From contig NZ_JACRMG010000009.1 in NCBI RefSeq assembly GCF_016219575.1, positions 620,001-684,000 on the forward strand: 64,000 nt of DNA, written 5' to 3'. This document shows positions 9,160 to 17,777 of the stretch, piece by piece; position 1 is the first letter of the stretch, and every line of letters starts with the position of its first letter. Source of the DNA: Bradyrhizobium sp. Lineage in GTDB: Bacteria > Pseudomonadota > Alphaproteobacteria > Rhizobiales > Xanthobacteraceae. Made by a program: the position numbers and the translations under genes. The notes below the pieces were generated by a model that was given only the letters and a program-made list of their open reading frames with translations, searched no databases and was not told where the DNA came from.

Positions 9160-9411
9160 ATGCTCCGTATCGCCATTGCAGCCGTGACCATCATTGCGTT
9201 CGCATTGCCCGCCTCAGCAGCTACCGTGAAGAAGAAAGGCGGCAACTGCTACAAGTTCGATCAGGCAGGGCGAAAGCTATACTATCCCTGCTCTCAAAAA
9301 CCCTCGATGCAGGACGAGATCGCCGCGCAGCAGCGGATCAAGGCGAACCAGCCCTCAGGGCCGACCACGCAGCAGTGCCAGATGGTCAATGGCAACCTGG
9401 TCTGCAGGTAG
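9160..9411 (+). CDS. Small secreted hypothetical protein
   Basis: The 83-residue product has a clear Sec signal peptide (about residues 1-20, 'ALPASA' before 'ATVKKKGG') and a mature part of about 60 residues with four cysteines ('GNCYKF', 'YYPCSQ', 'QCQMVNGNLVC'), which could form two disulfides in the periplasm. A gaggaag precedes the ATG at suitable spacing. It follows the LivJ-type gene by 57 bases and may be co-transcribed. I do not recognise a named family. Confidence 0.7.
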   Translation: MLRIAIAAVTIIAFALPASAATVKKKGGNCYKFDQAGRKLYYPCSQKPSMQDEIAAQQRIKANQPSGPTTQQCQMVNGNLVCR

Positions 9412-9421
9412 CCGCCTCTGA

Positions 9422-9871
9422 TTATCCCGGGATGTCCGGCTCGACGAGCAGCGCGAGCTGGGCGAGCGACTGTTGCCAGCCGAGATAGCAGGCTTCGACC
9501 GGAATCACCTTCGGCAGGTTGGCCTGCTCGATGTTGATTTCGGTTCCGCAGGAAACCGGCCTCAGCGTTACGGTGACCTCGATGACCCCGGGCAGGTTGG
9601 GATCGTCGAAGCGATCGGTATAGCGGATGCGCTCGTTCGGCACGATCTCGAGATATTCGCCGCCGAACGAATGGCCGTTGCCCGTCGTGAAATTGCTGAA
9701 CGACATGCGGAACGTGCCGCCGACCTTGGCTTCCATGTGGTGGACCTTGCAGGTGAAGCCGTAGGGCGGCAGCCATTTGGCCATGGCGTCCGCATCGAGG
9801 AAGGCGCGAAACACCTTCTCCGGCCTGGTGGCGAGGACGCGATGCAGACGCACGGTATTGCCTTCGGACAT
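9422..9871 (-). CDS. SRPBCC-fold protein, AHSA1-like (activator of Hsp90 ATPase homologue)
   Basis: The 149-residue protein has the classic AHSA1-domain layout: 'LHRVLATRPEKVFRAFLDADAMAKWLPP', then 'GGTFRMSF', 'NERIRYTDRF' and a C-terminal amphipathic helix 'GWQQSLAQLALLVE'. These START-like folds bind hydrophobic ligands in a cavity. Bacterial members are mostly of unknown role and are often annotated as polyketide cyclase-like. It is convergent with the small secreted protein, and its stop lies 10 bases from that gene's stop. Confidence 0.85.
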   Translation of the reverse strand: MSEGNTVRLHRVLATRPEKVFRAFLDADAMAKWLPPYGFTCKVHHMEAKVGGTFRMSFSNFTTGNGHSFGGEYLEIVPNERIRYTDRFDDPNLPGVIEVTVTLRPVSCGTEINIEQANLPKVIPVEACYLGWQQSLAQLALLVEPDIPG

Positions 9872-10041
9872 GACGTTGTTTCTCCCTGACTGAGCGGAGT
9901 GTATCGCAGGATTTGTAAGCTTGGCTCAGTCCCTGCCACGAGGACGCCCGGCCATCTGCCGTGCCGACACCGGTCCGGAGAAATTTACAGCAGCGGCGTG
10001 CAGCCGGGTTCCGCTTCGGAACAGGATGAACGGGGGAGGCG

Positions 10042-11391
10042 CTAGCCCGAGCTCAGCCGCACGCCCGCGCGCAGGAATTTCTGCGGGTCGACGGCGTCGC
10101 CGTCGATGCGGGTTTCGTAGTGCAGATGCGGGCCCGTCGAGCGGCCGGTGGAGCCGACCTCGCCGATGACCTGGCCGATCTTGACGATCTCGCCGACCTT
10201 GACGTTGATCGCGGAGAGATGGCCGTAGCGGGTGGAGAGCCCGTTGCCGTGATCGATCTCGACCATGCGGCCGTAACCGCCTTGCCAGCCGGACGTAACG
10301 ACCTTGCCGTTGGCGGTGGCGCGGACGGGATCGCCGGTGGCCGCGCGGAAGTCGAGGCCGGTGTGCATCGCCGGCCGCCCCAGGAAGGGATCGCTGCGCA
10401 CGCCGAAGCCGGAGGTGAATTCGACCTCGCCGATGACGGGCTTGCGGTAGGGCACCAGCGCCAGCGTGCGGTTCAATTTCTCGACCTGCACCCGGGTGAT
10501 GTTGATGCGATAGAGCTGGCGGTCGAAGGCACTGGCGTCGGCGGTGAGCTTTACGGGAACGAAGGGGCCGCCGACGGCGCTGCGCGGCGCTGCCGCTTCC
10601 AGCTGCGCCATGTCGAGGCCGAGATCGTTGATGACGCCGCGCATGCGTCGCGCCCTTGATTCCAGACTATCTTCAACGGCAGAGAGCGCCGCCATTTGCC
10701 GCCGCTCGACCTGGTCGAGCGATGTCTGCAGCTTGACCACAACATGGTCGACCCCCTGGACCTTGGCGAATTGATTGGGCTGCGGCGCCACCACCCGCGG
10801 CGCGCGCGACTCCAGCCGCGCCTCGCGATCGGGCGGGGCCACGAAGATCACGGTGTCGCTGATCGGCGACGGTTTTGGCGTGCCGGCCGGCGAATCCGTG
10901 GATGCGCCGCGGCCGGTGGGACGAACCGAGCCGGTGATCGAGGCATCCGGGATGGCGCCGAGCGCGCTGGCACGGGTTTCCAGCGCGGTCTGGCGGCGCA
11001 TGATCTGGTCGAGTTTCTGGTCGAACTGTTCCTGGTCGAGCAATTGCCGGCTCGCGGTGCGGTCGACGCGGGCGCGCAGCTCGGCGATACGGTCCTCGTA
11101 GGCGTATTGCATCTCGGCCTGGCGCGCGATCAGGCGGGTGAGGACGTCGTCACGGAACGCGAAATAGGTGGCGGTCGCCGCCGACCACATGCCCAGCAAG
11201 GTGACCGTGCCGACCCCGATCCAGAACACCACCGGTCCGAAGCGAACCTGCTTGCCGGCGTGCGTGATGGTGTAGCCGGCTTGCTTTTGCGCCGCATGTT
11301 GCGATGGCGGGCGGCGAGAGGAGGTACGGCCGTGATCCTGCGGATGGTGGTGCGGCTGGTACTCGGAATGATGACCGGAACGATGCGACAT
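10042..11391 (-). CDS. M23-family metallopeptidase, membrane-anchored with coiled coil (LytM/NlpD-like)
   Basis: About 449 residues. I chose the ATG at 11391 because a gggag lies just upstream; the ORF-track start at 11433 is 14 codons earlier. The order is a His-rich cytoplasmic head, one transmembrane helix ('VVFWIGVGTVTLLGMWSAATATYF'), a long coiled-coil region with 'RQAEMQYAYEDRIAELRARVDR', and a C-terminal LytM domain. The zinc ligands are visible in 'HTGLDFRAATGDPV' and 'GPHLHYETRIDG'. This family cleaves peptidoglycan cross-links or activates amidases in the periplasm. The complete ligand set suggests an active peptidase. Confidence 0.9.
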   Translation of the reverse strand: MSHRSGHHSEYQPHHHPQDHGRTSSRRPPSQHAAQKQAGYTITHAGKQVRFGPVVFWIGVGTVTLLGMWSAATATYFAFRDDVLTRLIARQAEMQYAYEDRIAELRARVDRTASRQLLDQEQFDQKLDQIMRRQTALETRASALGAIPDASITGSVRPTGRGASTDSPAGTPKPSPISDTVIFVAPPDREARLESRAPRVVAPQPNQFAKVQGVDHVVVKLQTSLDQVERRQMAALSAVEDSLESRARRMRGVINDLGLDMAQLEAAAPRSAVGGPFVPVKLTADASAFDRQLYRINITRVQVEKLNRTLALVPYRKPVIGEVEFTSGFGVRSDPFLGRPAMHTGLDFRAATGDPVRATANGKVVTSGWQGGYGRMVEIDHGNGLSTRYGHLSAINVKVGEIVKIGQVIGEVGSTGRSTGPHLHYETRIDGDAVDPQKFLRAGVRLSSG

Positions 11392-11429
11392 CGGCACTCC
11401 CGCGCCGGTCGGACACAATTCCGTACGGC

Positions 11430-11451
11430 TCAAATGGCGGAGCCGATTTGA
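11430..11451. promoter_or_regulatory. Inverted repeat upstream of the M23 peptidase gene
   Basis: TCAAAT...ATTTGA arms, extended inward by GGC/GCC with one bulged base, lie about 40-60 bases upstream of the M23 ATG on the minus strand. It is in the right place for an operator or a 5' UTR hairpin. I do not recognise a specific regulator. Confidence 0.25.
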
Positions 11452-11493
11452 ACCCTGTCATGGTTAATTTTCAGGAAATGGAACCCCTCGCGG

Positions 11494-12171
11494 CTAAAGC
11501 GCCCGCGCTGCCTCCAGCACTGCTTCGGCGTGCCCGTCGACCCTGACATTGCGCCAGACACGGGCGACCCGGCCGTCGGCGCCGATCAGAACCGTCGTGC
11601 GAATGATCCCCATGAACGTCCTGCCATACAGCGATTTTTCGCCCCAGGCCCCATACGCTGCCAGCATCTCATGCCGTTCATCCGAGATCAGAGGAATCCC
11701 AAGCTGATGCTTGTTTCGGAACGCCTCCTGCGCCTTCACGGGGTCGGCCGAGACACCCAGCACGGCCGTGCCGGCCGAGGCGAACTCGCCCCTCAACCGC
11801 GTAAAGTCGATCGCCTCCCTGGTGCAGCCGGGCGTGTCTGCGCGCGGGTAGAAGAAAACCGCCAGCTTTTGCCCGGCGAAGTCGGACAGCGAGACCGAAT
11901 CGCCGCCGTCGCGCGGCAGGCGGAAGGCCGGCGCCGGGGCGCCATCGGCGAGCACCGCCCCGGAGGGCGGCGCCTTTAACGGTTTCGATGCGGCTGTCTG
12001 CGATCCTCGTTTCCGGGGTGGGGCGGCGGCTTTTTTCGCCTTGGTCGCCTTGGTCCCGACCGCTTTTGCAGCCCGCGATTTCGCAGCCTTTGGTGAGCGA
12101 ACACTCGCCGGCTTTGCGGCGGCGGTCTTGCGTGAGGTGCTGGGGGATTTCTTGCGCGTTTTCTTGGACAT
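11494..12171 (-). CDS. bcp: Peroxiredoxin, Bcp/PrxQ-like thiol peroxidase with Lys/Ala-rich N-terminal extension
   Basis: The 225-residue protein starts at 12171, preceded by aaggaagg. The catalytic domain (about residues 75-225) reduces hydroperoxides through the peroxidatic Cys of 'PRADTPGCTREAIDF'. E. coli Bcp has a second, resolving Cys five residues on; that position is Ile here, so this looks like a 1-Cys or atypical enzyme. The domain is preceded by about 70 residues of Lys/Ala/Ser/Pro repeats ('KKTRKKSPSTSRKTAAAKPAS...KATKAKKAAAPP') that resemble histone H1-like tails and are absent from typical Bcp (~150 residues). It is divergent from the large YhdP-like gene. Confidence 0.88.
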   Translation of the reverse strand: MSKKTRKKSPSTSRKTAAAKPASVRSPKAAKSRAAKAVGTKATKAKKAAAPPRKRGSQTAASKPLKAPPSGAVLADGAPAPAFRLPRDGGDSVSLSDFAGQKLAVFFYPRADTPGCTREAIDFTRLRGEFASAGTAVLGVSADPVKAQEAFRNKHQLGIPLISDERHEMLAAYGAWGEKSLYGRTFMGIIRTTVLIGADGRVARVWRNVRVDGHAEAVLEAARAL

Positions 12172-12396
12172 ACGCCTTCCTTTCGACGCTTTCGGCGGCT
12201 CAACCAATGAGGTATTGCGGGTCTTGCCCTGGGATTCCGGATTCGCGCCGGCTGCTGGGCAAGTCTGATGACCTCGGAGTATGGTTACAAGGATTTCGAA
12301 GCACCATCCGTCCGCCCGTTAAAGGACTCGTTGGGGCCGGCAACGGCTCATAGTAAGAACCGGGGATTGGCAGCGATGCCGGCACAGGAGCGCTCG

Positions 12397-15300
12397 ATGG
12401 GGATCGACGGGCGCGCCCTTGGCGGCGAGCCAACCCGCAATCAGCGCCAGCACCGAGAGGCAATGGCAAGGAATTCGTCGCCCCAAGGACCCCAGGCTGG
12501 AGCATCCCAGGCTGGTGGGCCCCAGACCGGATCGTATCCCCCATCGCGGCAAGGGCAGCCTCAGCAATCGCGCCGGCGTGCCGATTCGCCGGCGCAATGG
12601 GACGAGGCCGGCTGGGATCCCGAGCATGACGAGGCGGCCGGTCACCGCGCGCGCAAACTGCTGTCGGGCTCGGGCTCGGGCATCCACCGCATCGGCGACC
12701 GTGTCGGCGCGATGCGGCGCTGGATGATCGGCGAGCGCTGGGTGAAGCGGCTGGCGGTCGCGGTCGCAGCCCTCGCCGTCATCTTCGTGGTCTGCTTCGG
12801 CGGGTTGTGGTGGCGGCTTGGCGCCGGACCGATCAACCTCGATATCGCCACGCCCTGGCTCGCTTCGGCGATCGAGGAAAACATCGGTCACGGCAATGCC
12901 GTCGAGATCGGCGGCACCCAGATCGAACGCGCCGGGCGCATCCGCATCGCCGTGCGCATCCGCGACATCATCGTGCGCGACCGCGACCGTGCCATCGTCG
13001 CGACCGCGCCGAAGGCGGAAGTCAAACTGTCCGGCACCGCGCTGATGATGGGGCGGCTGCGCGCCGAGAGCCTCAATCTGGTCGATGCCGAGCTTGCGAT
13101 CCGCATCACGCCCGACGGACAGGTCTCGGTGTCGGCGGGCGATACCGCAAAACCGCTGGCGACCGGTGTCGCCTCCAAGAAGGAGGCGGGCCTGCCGGCC
13201 ACATTCCCGCGCCAGATCCCGGTGACGCCGCCCGCGGCAGGCGCGCCTGCGGCCACGGCGGACAGCACCCAGACCGGTATTCTGGCCGGCCTCGACTGGC
13301 TCGACAGCCTCAGCCTCACAGGTCTCGACGGACAGAACCTCAACGAGATCGGTCTCAAGAACGGCAATCTCCTGGTCGACGACCAGCAGCGCGGCAACAA
13401 ATGGTCGTTCGAGAACATCAGCCTGAGCCTGCGCCGGCCGAGCAGCGGCGGTGTCGCGCTCAGCCTCGGCGAAGAAGGCGCAAGGCCGTGGTCGCTGCGC
13501 GTGGTCGTGGGGCCGCCCGCCAATGGCGTGCGCGCGGTCGACATCAAGGCCGACAAGGTGCCGACCGCCAACATCTTCCTGGCGATGCGCGTCAAGGACC
13601 TCACCTACAGCGCGGACCTGCCGTTGTCGGGCGAGCTGAAGGGCGAACTCGGCCGCGACGGCGTGCCGACCTATTTCCGCGGCAAGATCACCGCCGGCGC
13701 CGGCCACATCATCGACAGCGACACGCCGGATTACCCGATGGCGATCGACTCGGCCGAGATGAATGTCGAGTGGGATTCCAACCGCCGCGTGCTGGTGGCG
13801 CCGTTCAAGATCGTCTCCGGCGCCAACCGCGTGACGCTGCTGGCGCATCTGGAGCCGCCGAACGGCAACGTCAATGACTGGCAGGCCGGGCTTTCCGGCG
13901 GCACCATCGTGCTGCCCGGCGCCGAGGGTGAGCAGCCCCTGGTCTTCAATCGCATCTCCGTCGGATTCCGATTCGATATCGACAGGAAGCGCGTGCTGCT
14001 GACGCAGGCCGACTTCAGCAATGGCGAGATCAGCATCGCCGGCACCGGCGTGGTGGACTATTCGGGCGAGCCGCGGCTGCAGCTCGGTTTTGCCGGAACG
14101 CCGATGTCGGCCTCCGCGCTGAAGCGGATGTGGCCGATCCTGATCGTGCCCGAGCTGCGCGAATGGGTGATCGAACGGATCGAGAAGGGTCAGCTGCAGC
14201 GCATCGACATCGCGCTGAATTCGCCGGTGCGCAATCTCTCGCGCAAGGGGCCGCCGATTCCGGACGAGGGGCTCTCGGTCAATATCCTCGCCTCGGGCGT
14301 CACGGTGCGCCCGGTGGACCAGATGCCGGCGGTGCGCGACGCCGACCTCAAGGCCAGGGTGACGGGCCGCACTGCGCTGGTGAACATCGCGCAGGGCATC
14401 GCCGACACTCCGGCCGGGCGCAAGATCAATTTCACCGACTTCAGCTTCGAAGTGCCGGACATGGCGCCGAAGCCGTCGCCGGCAAAGGTCAGGGTGCGTG
14501 TCGACGGCCCCATTCCCGCGGCGGCCGAAATCCTGGCTTCCGAACGGCTGAGCGATCTCGGGGGCACCCTGGTCGATCCCGGTTCGAGCAAGGGCAATTT
14601 CTCCGCCATCATCAACATGGGCCTGCCGGTCAAGAACGCGATCACCAAGGCCGACACGACCTACAGCGTGACCGCCGACCTCACCGGTTTTGCCGCCGAC
14701 AAGCTGGTGATGAACCAGAAGCTGGAGGCCAACGCGCTGAAGATATCGGCCAGCAATGCCGGCTATCAGGTGAAGGGCGACGTCAGGATCAACGGACAGC
14801 AGGCCTCGCTCGACTATCGCAAGCCGGCGGAGGGCGACGCCGACGTCAGGCTGTCGGCAACGCTCGACGATGCGAGCCGCGCCCGGCTCGGACTCGATCT
14901 CGGAACCGCGGTGTCGGGCGCGTTGCCGGTCAAGCTGATCGGCAAGATCGGCAGCGGCGATCATGACAGCCGCCTCGGCGTCGAGGCCGACCTCACCGCG
15001 CTCAGGCTCGACAACATCCTGCCCGGCTGGGTCAAGGTGCCCGGCAGGTCCGGCAAGGCCACCTTCAACGTGGTGCAGAAGCAGTCTTCGACACGCTTCG
15101 AGGACATCGTGGTGGAGGGCGGCGGCGTCTCCATCAAGGGATCGATGGAAATCGACCAGAACGGCGAACTGCTCAACGCCAACTTCCCGGTCTATTCGCC
15201 GACCGACGGCGACCGCACCTCGCTGCGCGCCGAGCGCGGCCAGGATGGCGTGGTGAAGGCGACGATGCGCGGCGACGTGTTCGACGGCCGCGGCTTCCTC

Positions 15301-16137
15301 AAGTCCGCGGTCTCGGGCCGCGAGCCGGAAGCCAAGAACAAATCCAAGAGCATCGATTTCGACGTCGATCTCAAGCTCGGCGCAGTGCAGGGCTTCAACG
15401 GCGAAGCGGTGCGCAGCATCGATTGCAAGTTCTCGCGCCGCAACGGCGCGATCCGCAATTTTGCGCTGAACGGCAAGCTCGGGCGCGATACGCCCGTCAC
15501 CGCCGACCTGCGCGGCCGCGCGCAGGGGCGCGAGGTGATCTATCTCGAGACCAACGACGCCGGCGCTTTCTTCCGCTTCACCGACACCTATTCCAAGATG
15601 GTCGGCGGCCAGCTCGCGCTCGCGCTGGAGCCGCCGACGTCGGATCCCGGTCCCCGGGAAGGCCTGATGAATGTCGTCAATTTCATGGTCAAGGGCGAGG
15701 CGGCGCTCGAGCGCGTGGCGGCGGGCGGGCCGCCGGGAACGCAGAGCGGGGTGTCGTTCTCGCGGCTGCGCGCGGAATTCACCCGCAACAGCGGCCAGCT
15801 TACCGTTCGCGAGGGCGTGGTGAAGGGGCCGGCGATCGGTGCGACCATCGAGGGCAGCATCGATTATGTCGGCAACACCGTGCGCATGAGCGGCACTTTC
15901 GTGCCGATGTACGGGCTCAACAACATGTTCGGCCAGATTCCGATCGTCGGCCTGTTCCTCGGCGGCGGCAGCAACGAAGGCCTGATCGGCGTCACCTATG
16001 AGGTCGTAGGCACCCCGGGCCAGCCGGTGCTGCGCGTCAACCCGATCTCGGCAATGGCGCCCGGTGTGCTGCGCAAGATCTTCGAGTTCAACACCGGCAA
16101 GCAGAACAACCCGGTGGAATTCCCGCCGAACAATTGA
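12397..16137 (+). CDS. YhdP/AsmA-like large inner-membrane-anchored protein (DUF3971)
   Basis: The protein is about 1246 residues. I chose the ATG at 12397 because an aggag lies six bases upstream; earlier in-frame starts at 12376 and 12268 exist. A Gln/Pro/Gly-rich cytoplasmic head of about 110 residues is followed by one transmembrane helix ('RLAVAVAALAVIFVVCFGGLWWRLGAGPI'). A very long periplasmic part of beta-strand repeats follows, typical of the AsmA/TamB/YhdP bridge proteins thought to carry phospholipids to the outer membrane. The C-terminus ('NMFGQIPIVGLFLGGGSNEGLIGVTYEVVG...NPISAMAPGVLRKIFEF') is characteristic of the DUF3971 group. Its neighbours are an M23 peptidase and an outer membrane protein. 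Confidence 0.88.
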   Translation: MGIDGRALGGEPTRNQRQHREAMARNSSPQGPQAGASQAGGPQTGSYPPSRQGQPQQSRRRADSPAQWDEAGWDPEHDEAAGHRARKLLSGSGSGIHRIGDRVGAMRRWMIGERWVKRLAVAVAALAVIFVVCFGGLWWRLGAGPINLDIATPWLASAIEENIGHGNAVEIGGTQIERAGRIRIAVRIRDIIVRDRDRAIVATAPKAEVKLSGTALMMGRLRAESLNLVDAELAIRITPDGQVSVSAGDTAKPLATGVASKKEAGLPATFPRQIPVTPPAAGAPAATADSTQTGILAGLDWLDSLSLTGLDGQNLNEIGLKNGNLLVDDQQRGNKWSFENISLSLRRPSSGGVALSLGEEGARPWSLRVVVGPPANGVRAVDIKADKVPTANIFLAMRVKDLTYSADLPLSGELKGELGRDGVPTYFRGKITAGAGHIIDSDTPDYPMAIDSAEMNVEWDSNRRVLVAPFKIVSGANRVTLLAHLEPPNGNVNDWQAGLSGGTIVLPGAEGEQPLVFNRISVGFRFDIDRKRVLLTQADFSNGEISIAGTGVVDYSGEPRLQLGFAGTPMSASALKRMWPILIVPELREWVIERIEKGQLQRIDIALNSPVRNLSRKGPPIPDEGLSVNILASGVTVRPVDQMPAVRDADLKARVTGRTALVNIAQGIADTPAGRKINFTDFSFEVPDMAPKPSPAKVRVRVDGPIPAAAEILASERLSDLGGTLVDPGSSKGNFSAIINMGLPVKNAITKADTTYSVTADLTGFAADKLVMNQKLEANALKISASNAGYQVKGDVRINGQQASLDYRKPAEGDADVRLSATLDDASRARLGLDLGTAVSGALPVKLIGKIGSGDHDSRLGVEADLTALRLDNILPGWVKVPGRSGKATFNVVQKQSSTRFEDIVVEGGGVSIKGSMEIDQNGELLNANFPVYSPTDGDRTSLRAERGQDGVVKATMRGDVFDGRGFLKSAVSGREPEAKNKSKSIDFDVDLKLGAVQGFNGEAVRSIDCKFSRRNGAIRNFALNGKLGRDTPVTADLRGRAQGREVIYLETNDAGAFFRFTDTYSKMVGGQLALALEPPTSDPGPREGLMNVVNFMVKGEAALERVAAGGPPGTQSGVSFSRLRAEFTRNSGQLTVREGVVKGPAIGATIEGSIDYVGNTVRMSGTFVPMYGLNNMFGQIPIVGLFLGGGSNEGLIGVTYEVVGTPGQPVLRVNPISAMAPGVLRKIFEFNTGKQNNPVEFPPNN

Positions 16138-16153
16138 GCCGCGCGTCGCGCGT

Positions 16154-17599
16154 CTATGGCGCCGGCATTCGCCAGGAAAGCATCGCGCGCAAGGTGTGCA
16201 CCGTGCCGCCGGCGCTCACGTTGGTCCAGCCGGGTGCCGTCAGGTTGGTGAGCGTCTCCAGATGGGTGCCGCGATATTCTGCGCGCGCCGAGATCGTGTC
16301 GGTGAAGTAGCGCTCGAAGCCGCCGCCGAAGGTGGCGCCGTGATACTGCGGCGTCGGACCGGTGCCGGTCACACCGAACAGATCGTACGATATGGCACGC
16401 AGCGTGACGCCGCTGTAGCCGCCGAGCGCATAGACCAGCGTGTTCGGCGCAACCAGGTAGCCGACGCGCCCGCCGGCGGTCCAACTCCAGTTGACGGCGG
16501 CAAGATCGCTCGAGATGCTGCCGGTGCCGGTAGCCGTCGCGGTGAACCTGACGCCGCCATTGGTGGCGGCGTCGACCAGGCCGAAGGCGCCGATCACCCA
16601 TTGCGGGGCGACCTGGCGGTCATAGCCGATCATCAGGGTGCCGCCGACATCGGCGCCGCCGAGGCCCGAGCCGTTGAAATCCACCTGGCCTGCAGCGGTG
16701 CCGGAAAGATGCGGCGCGATAGCATCGCCGCCGATGCCGGCGCCGATGTAGAAACCGGTCCAGGAGGGCGTCGCCATCCGTGTCGTCGTTGCAGCAGGCG
16801 CTACCGTGCCGAACTGGCCGAAGCGGTAGGCGGCGCCGATCCGGACCAGGTGCTGCGAAAAATCGTTGGTCCAAACCGCGTTGTTGATGGGATCGACGGT
16901 CGTCCCGCTGCCGAGCGCGACATAGCGATACTCGCCGCGAAGCGAGACGTTGCTTGTCAGCCGATATTCGGCGCCTGCGCCGACGGTGTACCCGCGCAGG
17001 GTCTGCGCCGGCTGATCCAGGAAGACAAGTGCCGGGCCGCCGACCGGAATGATGGTCATCGACCAATTGTTCACCTTCATCTCGCTGTAGCCGGCCAGGC
17101 CATACAGCAGGATATCCGGCGCCACCAGAAAGCCGGCGCGACCGCCGACGGTCCAGCCGTGATCGAGGCTCGGCATCGTGCCGGAAGCGCTAAAGGCGTT
17201 GAGGGGCCAGTTGGCCGACAGCGTCGTCCGCTGGCGCGACCAGTCGTAGTCGGCGAAGACACCGAGCACGATCTTCTGCGACACCTGCAGATCGGCGCCG
17301 ACGAATGCGGAAAGACCGAGATCGGCTCCCTGCAATCCATCGAAGGTCAAACCCGGGCCGCCGCCGACGAGGAGGGCGGTCGACCGGCCGGCGAGGAAGT
17401 CGAAGCCGGCGCCGGCACCGACGTAGAACTGCGTCCAGCTTGCCACCGGCGTGGCCGTCGGAGCCTTCACCGGCAACCTCGGCAAGTCCGCCGCCGCTAC
17501 AGGGGTTGCAATCATCCCGGCCAGCAGCGCGCCTGCTTGCATAGTTCGCAATGGCGCGGCGGCGCGGCGTACCGCGGTCCGGCCCTCAGTCTTCTTCAT
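16154..17599 (-). CDS. Double-domain Omp25/31-like outer membrane beta-barrel protein
   Basis: The 481-residue protein starts at 17599 (gggtgggaa before the ATG; the ORF-track start at 17677 is rejected). After a signal peptide ('LLAGMIATPVAAADLP') comes an Omp25-type barrel repeat opening 'ATPVASWTQFYVGAGAGF' and closing 'HLVRIGAAYRFG'. A linker and a second repeat follow, opening 'MATPSWTGFYIGAGIGGD' and closing 'LRAMLSWRMPAP'. Family members are normally 220-280 residues with one repeat, so this is a tandem fusion. It may form one large or two small barrels. It is convergent with the YhdP-like gene, 16 bases apart. Confidence 0.85.
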   Translation of the reverse strand: MKKTEGRTAVRRAAAPLRTMQAGALLAGMIATPVAAADLPRLPVKAPTATPVASWTQFYVGAGAGFDFLAGRSTALLVGGGPGLTFDGLQGADLGLSAFVGADLQVSQKIVLGVFADYDWSRQRTTLSANWPLNAFSASGTMPSLDHGWTVGGRAGFLVAPDILLYGLAGYSEMKVNNWSMTIIPVGGPALVFLDQPAQTLRGYTVGAGAEYRLTSNVSLRGEYRYVALGSGTTVDPINNAVWTNDFSQHLVRIGAAYRFGQFGTVAPAATTTRMATPSWTGFYIGAGIGGDAIAPHLSGTAAGQVDFNGSGLGGADVGGTLMIGYDRQVAPQWVIGAFGLVDAATNGGVRFTATATGTGSISSDLAAVNWSWTAGGRVGYLVAPNTLVYALGGYSGVTLRAISYDLFGVTGTGPTPQYHGATFGGGFERYFTDTISARAEYRGTHLETLTNLTAPGWTNVSAGGTVHTLRAMLSWRMPAP

Positions 17600-17777
17600 T
17601 TCCCACCCCAACGCCCAGAACGGTCGGCAAATCGCAGCCAGCCGCAGAATCCACGCAAAGTTAGTACGAAACCGCAAGCAGAATGTCCTGAAGCAAGCCG
17701 CGCATATTCTGAAATTTTTCTGATATTTGGCTCGCAGCCGCGTGGAAAACCATTTGACTGTTGCTGCGTCCCCCGCG

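Noticed and set aside
12319-14964. 881-codon open frame on the minus strand
   Set aside because: It is antisense to the YhdP-like gene, has shadow-type Asp/Arg/His-rich composition and no recognisable domain. Long antisense frames are expected at this GC content.
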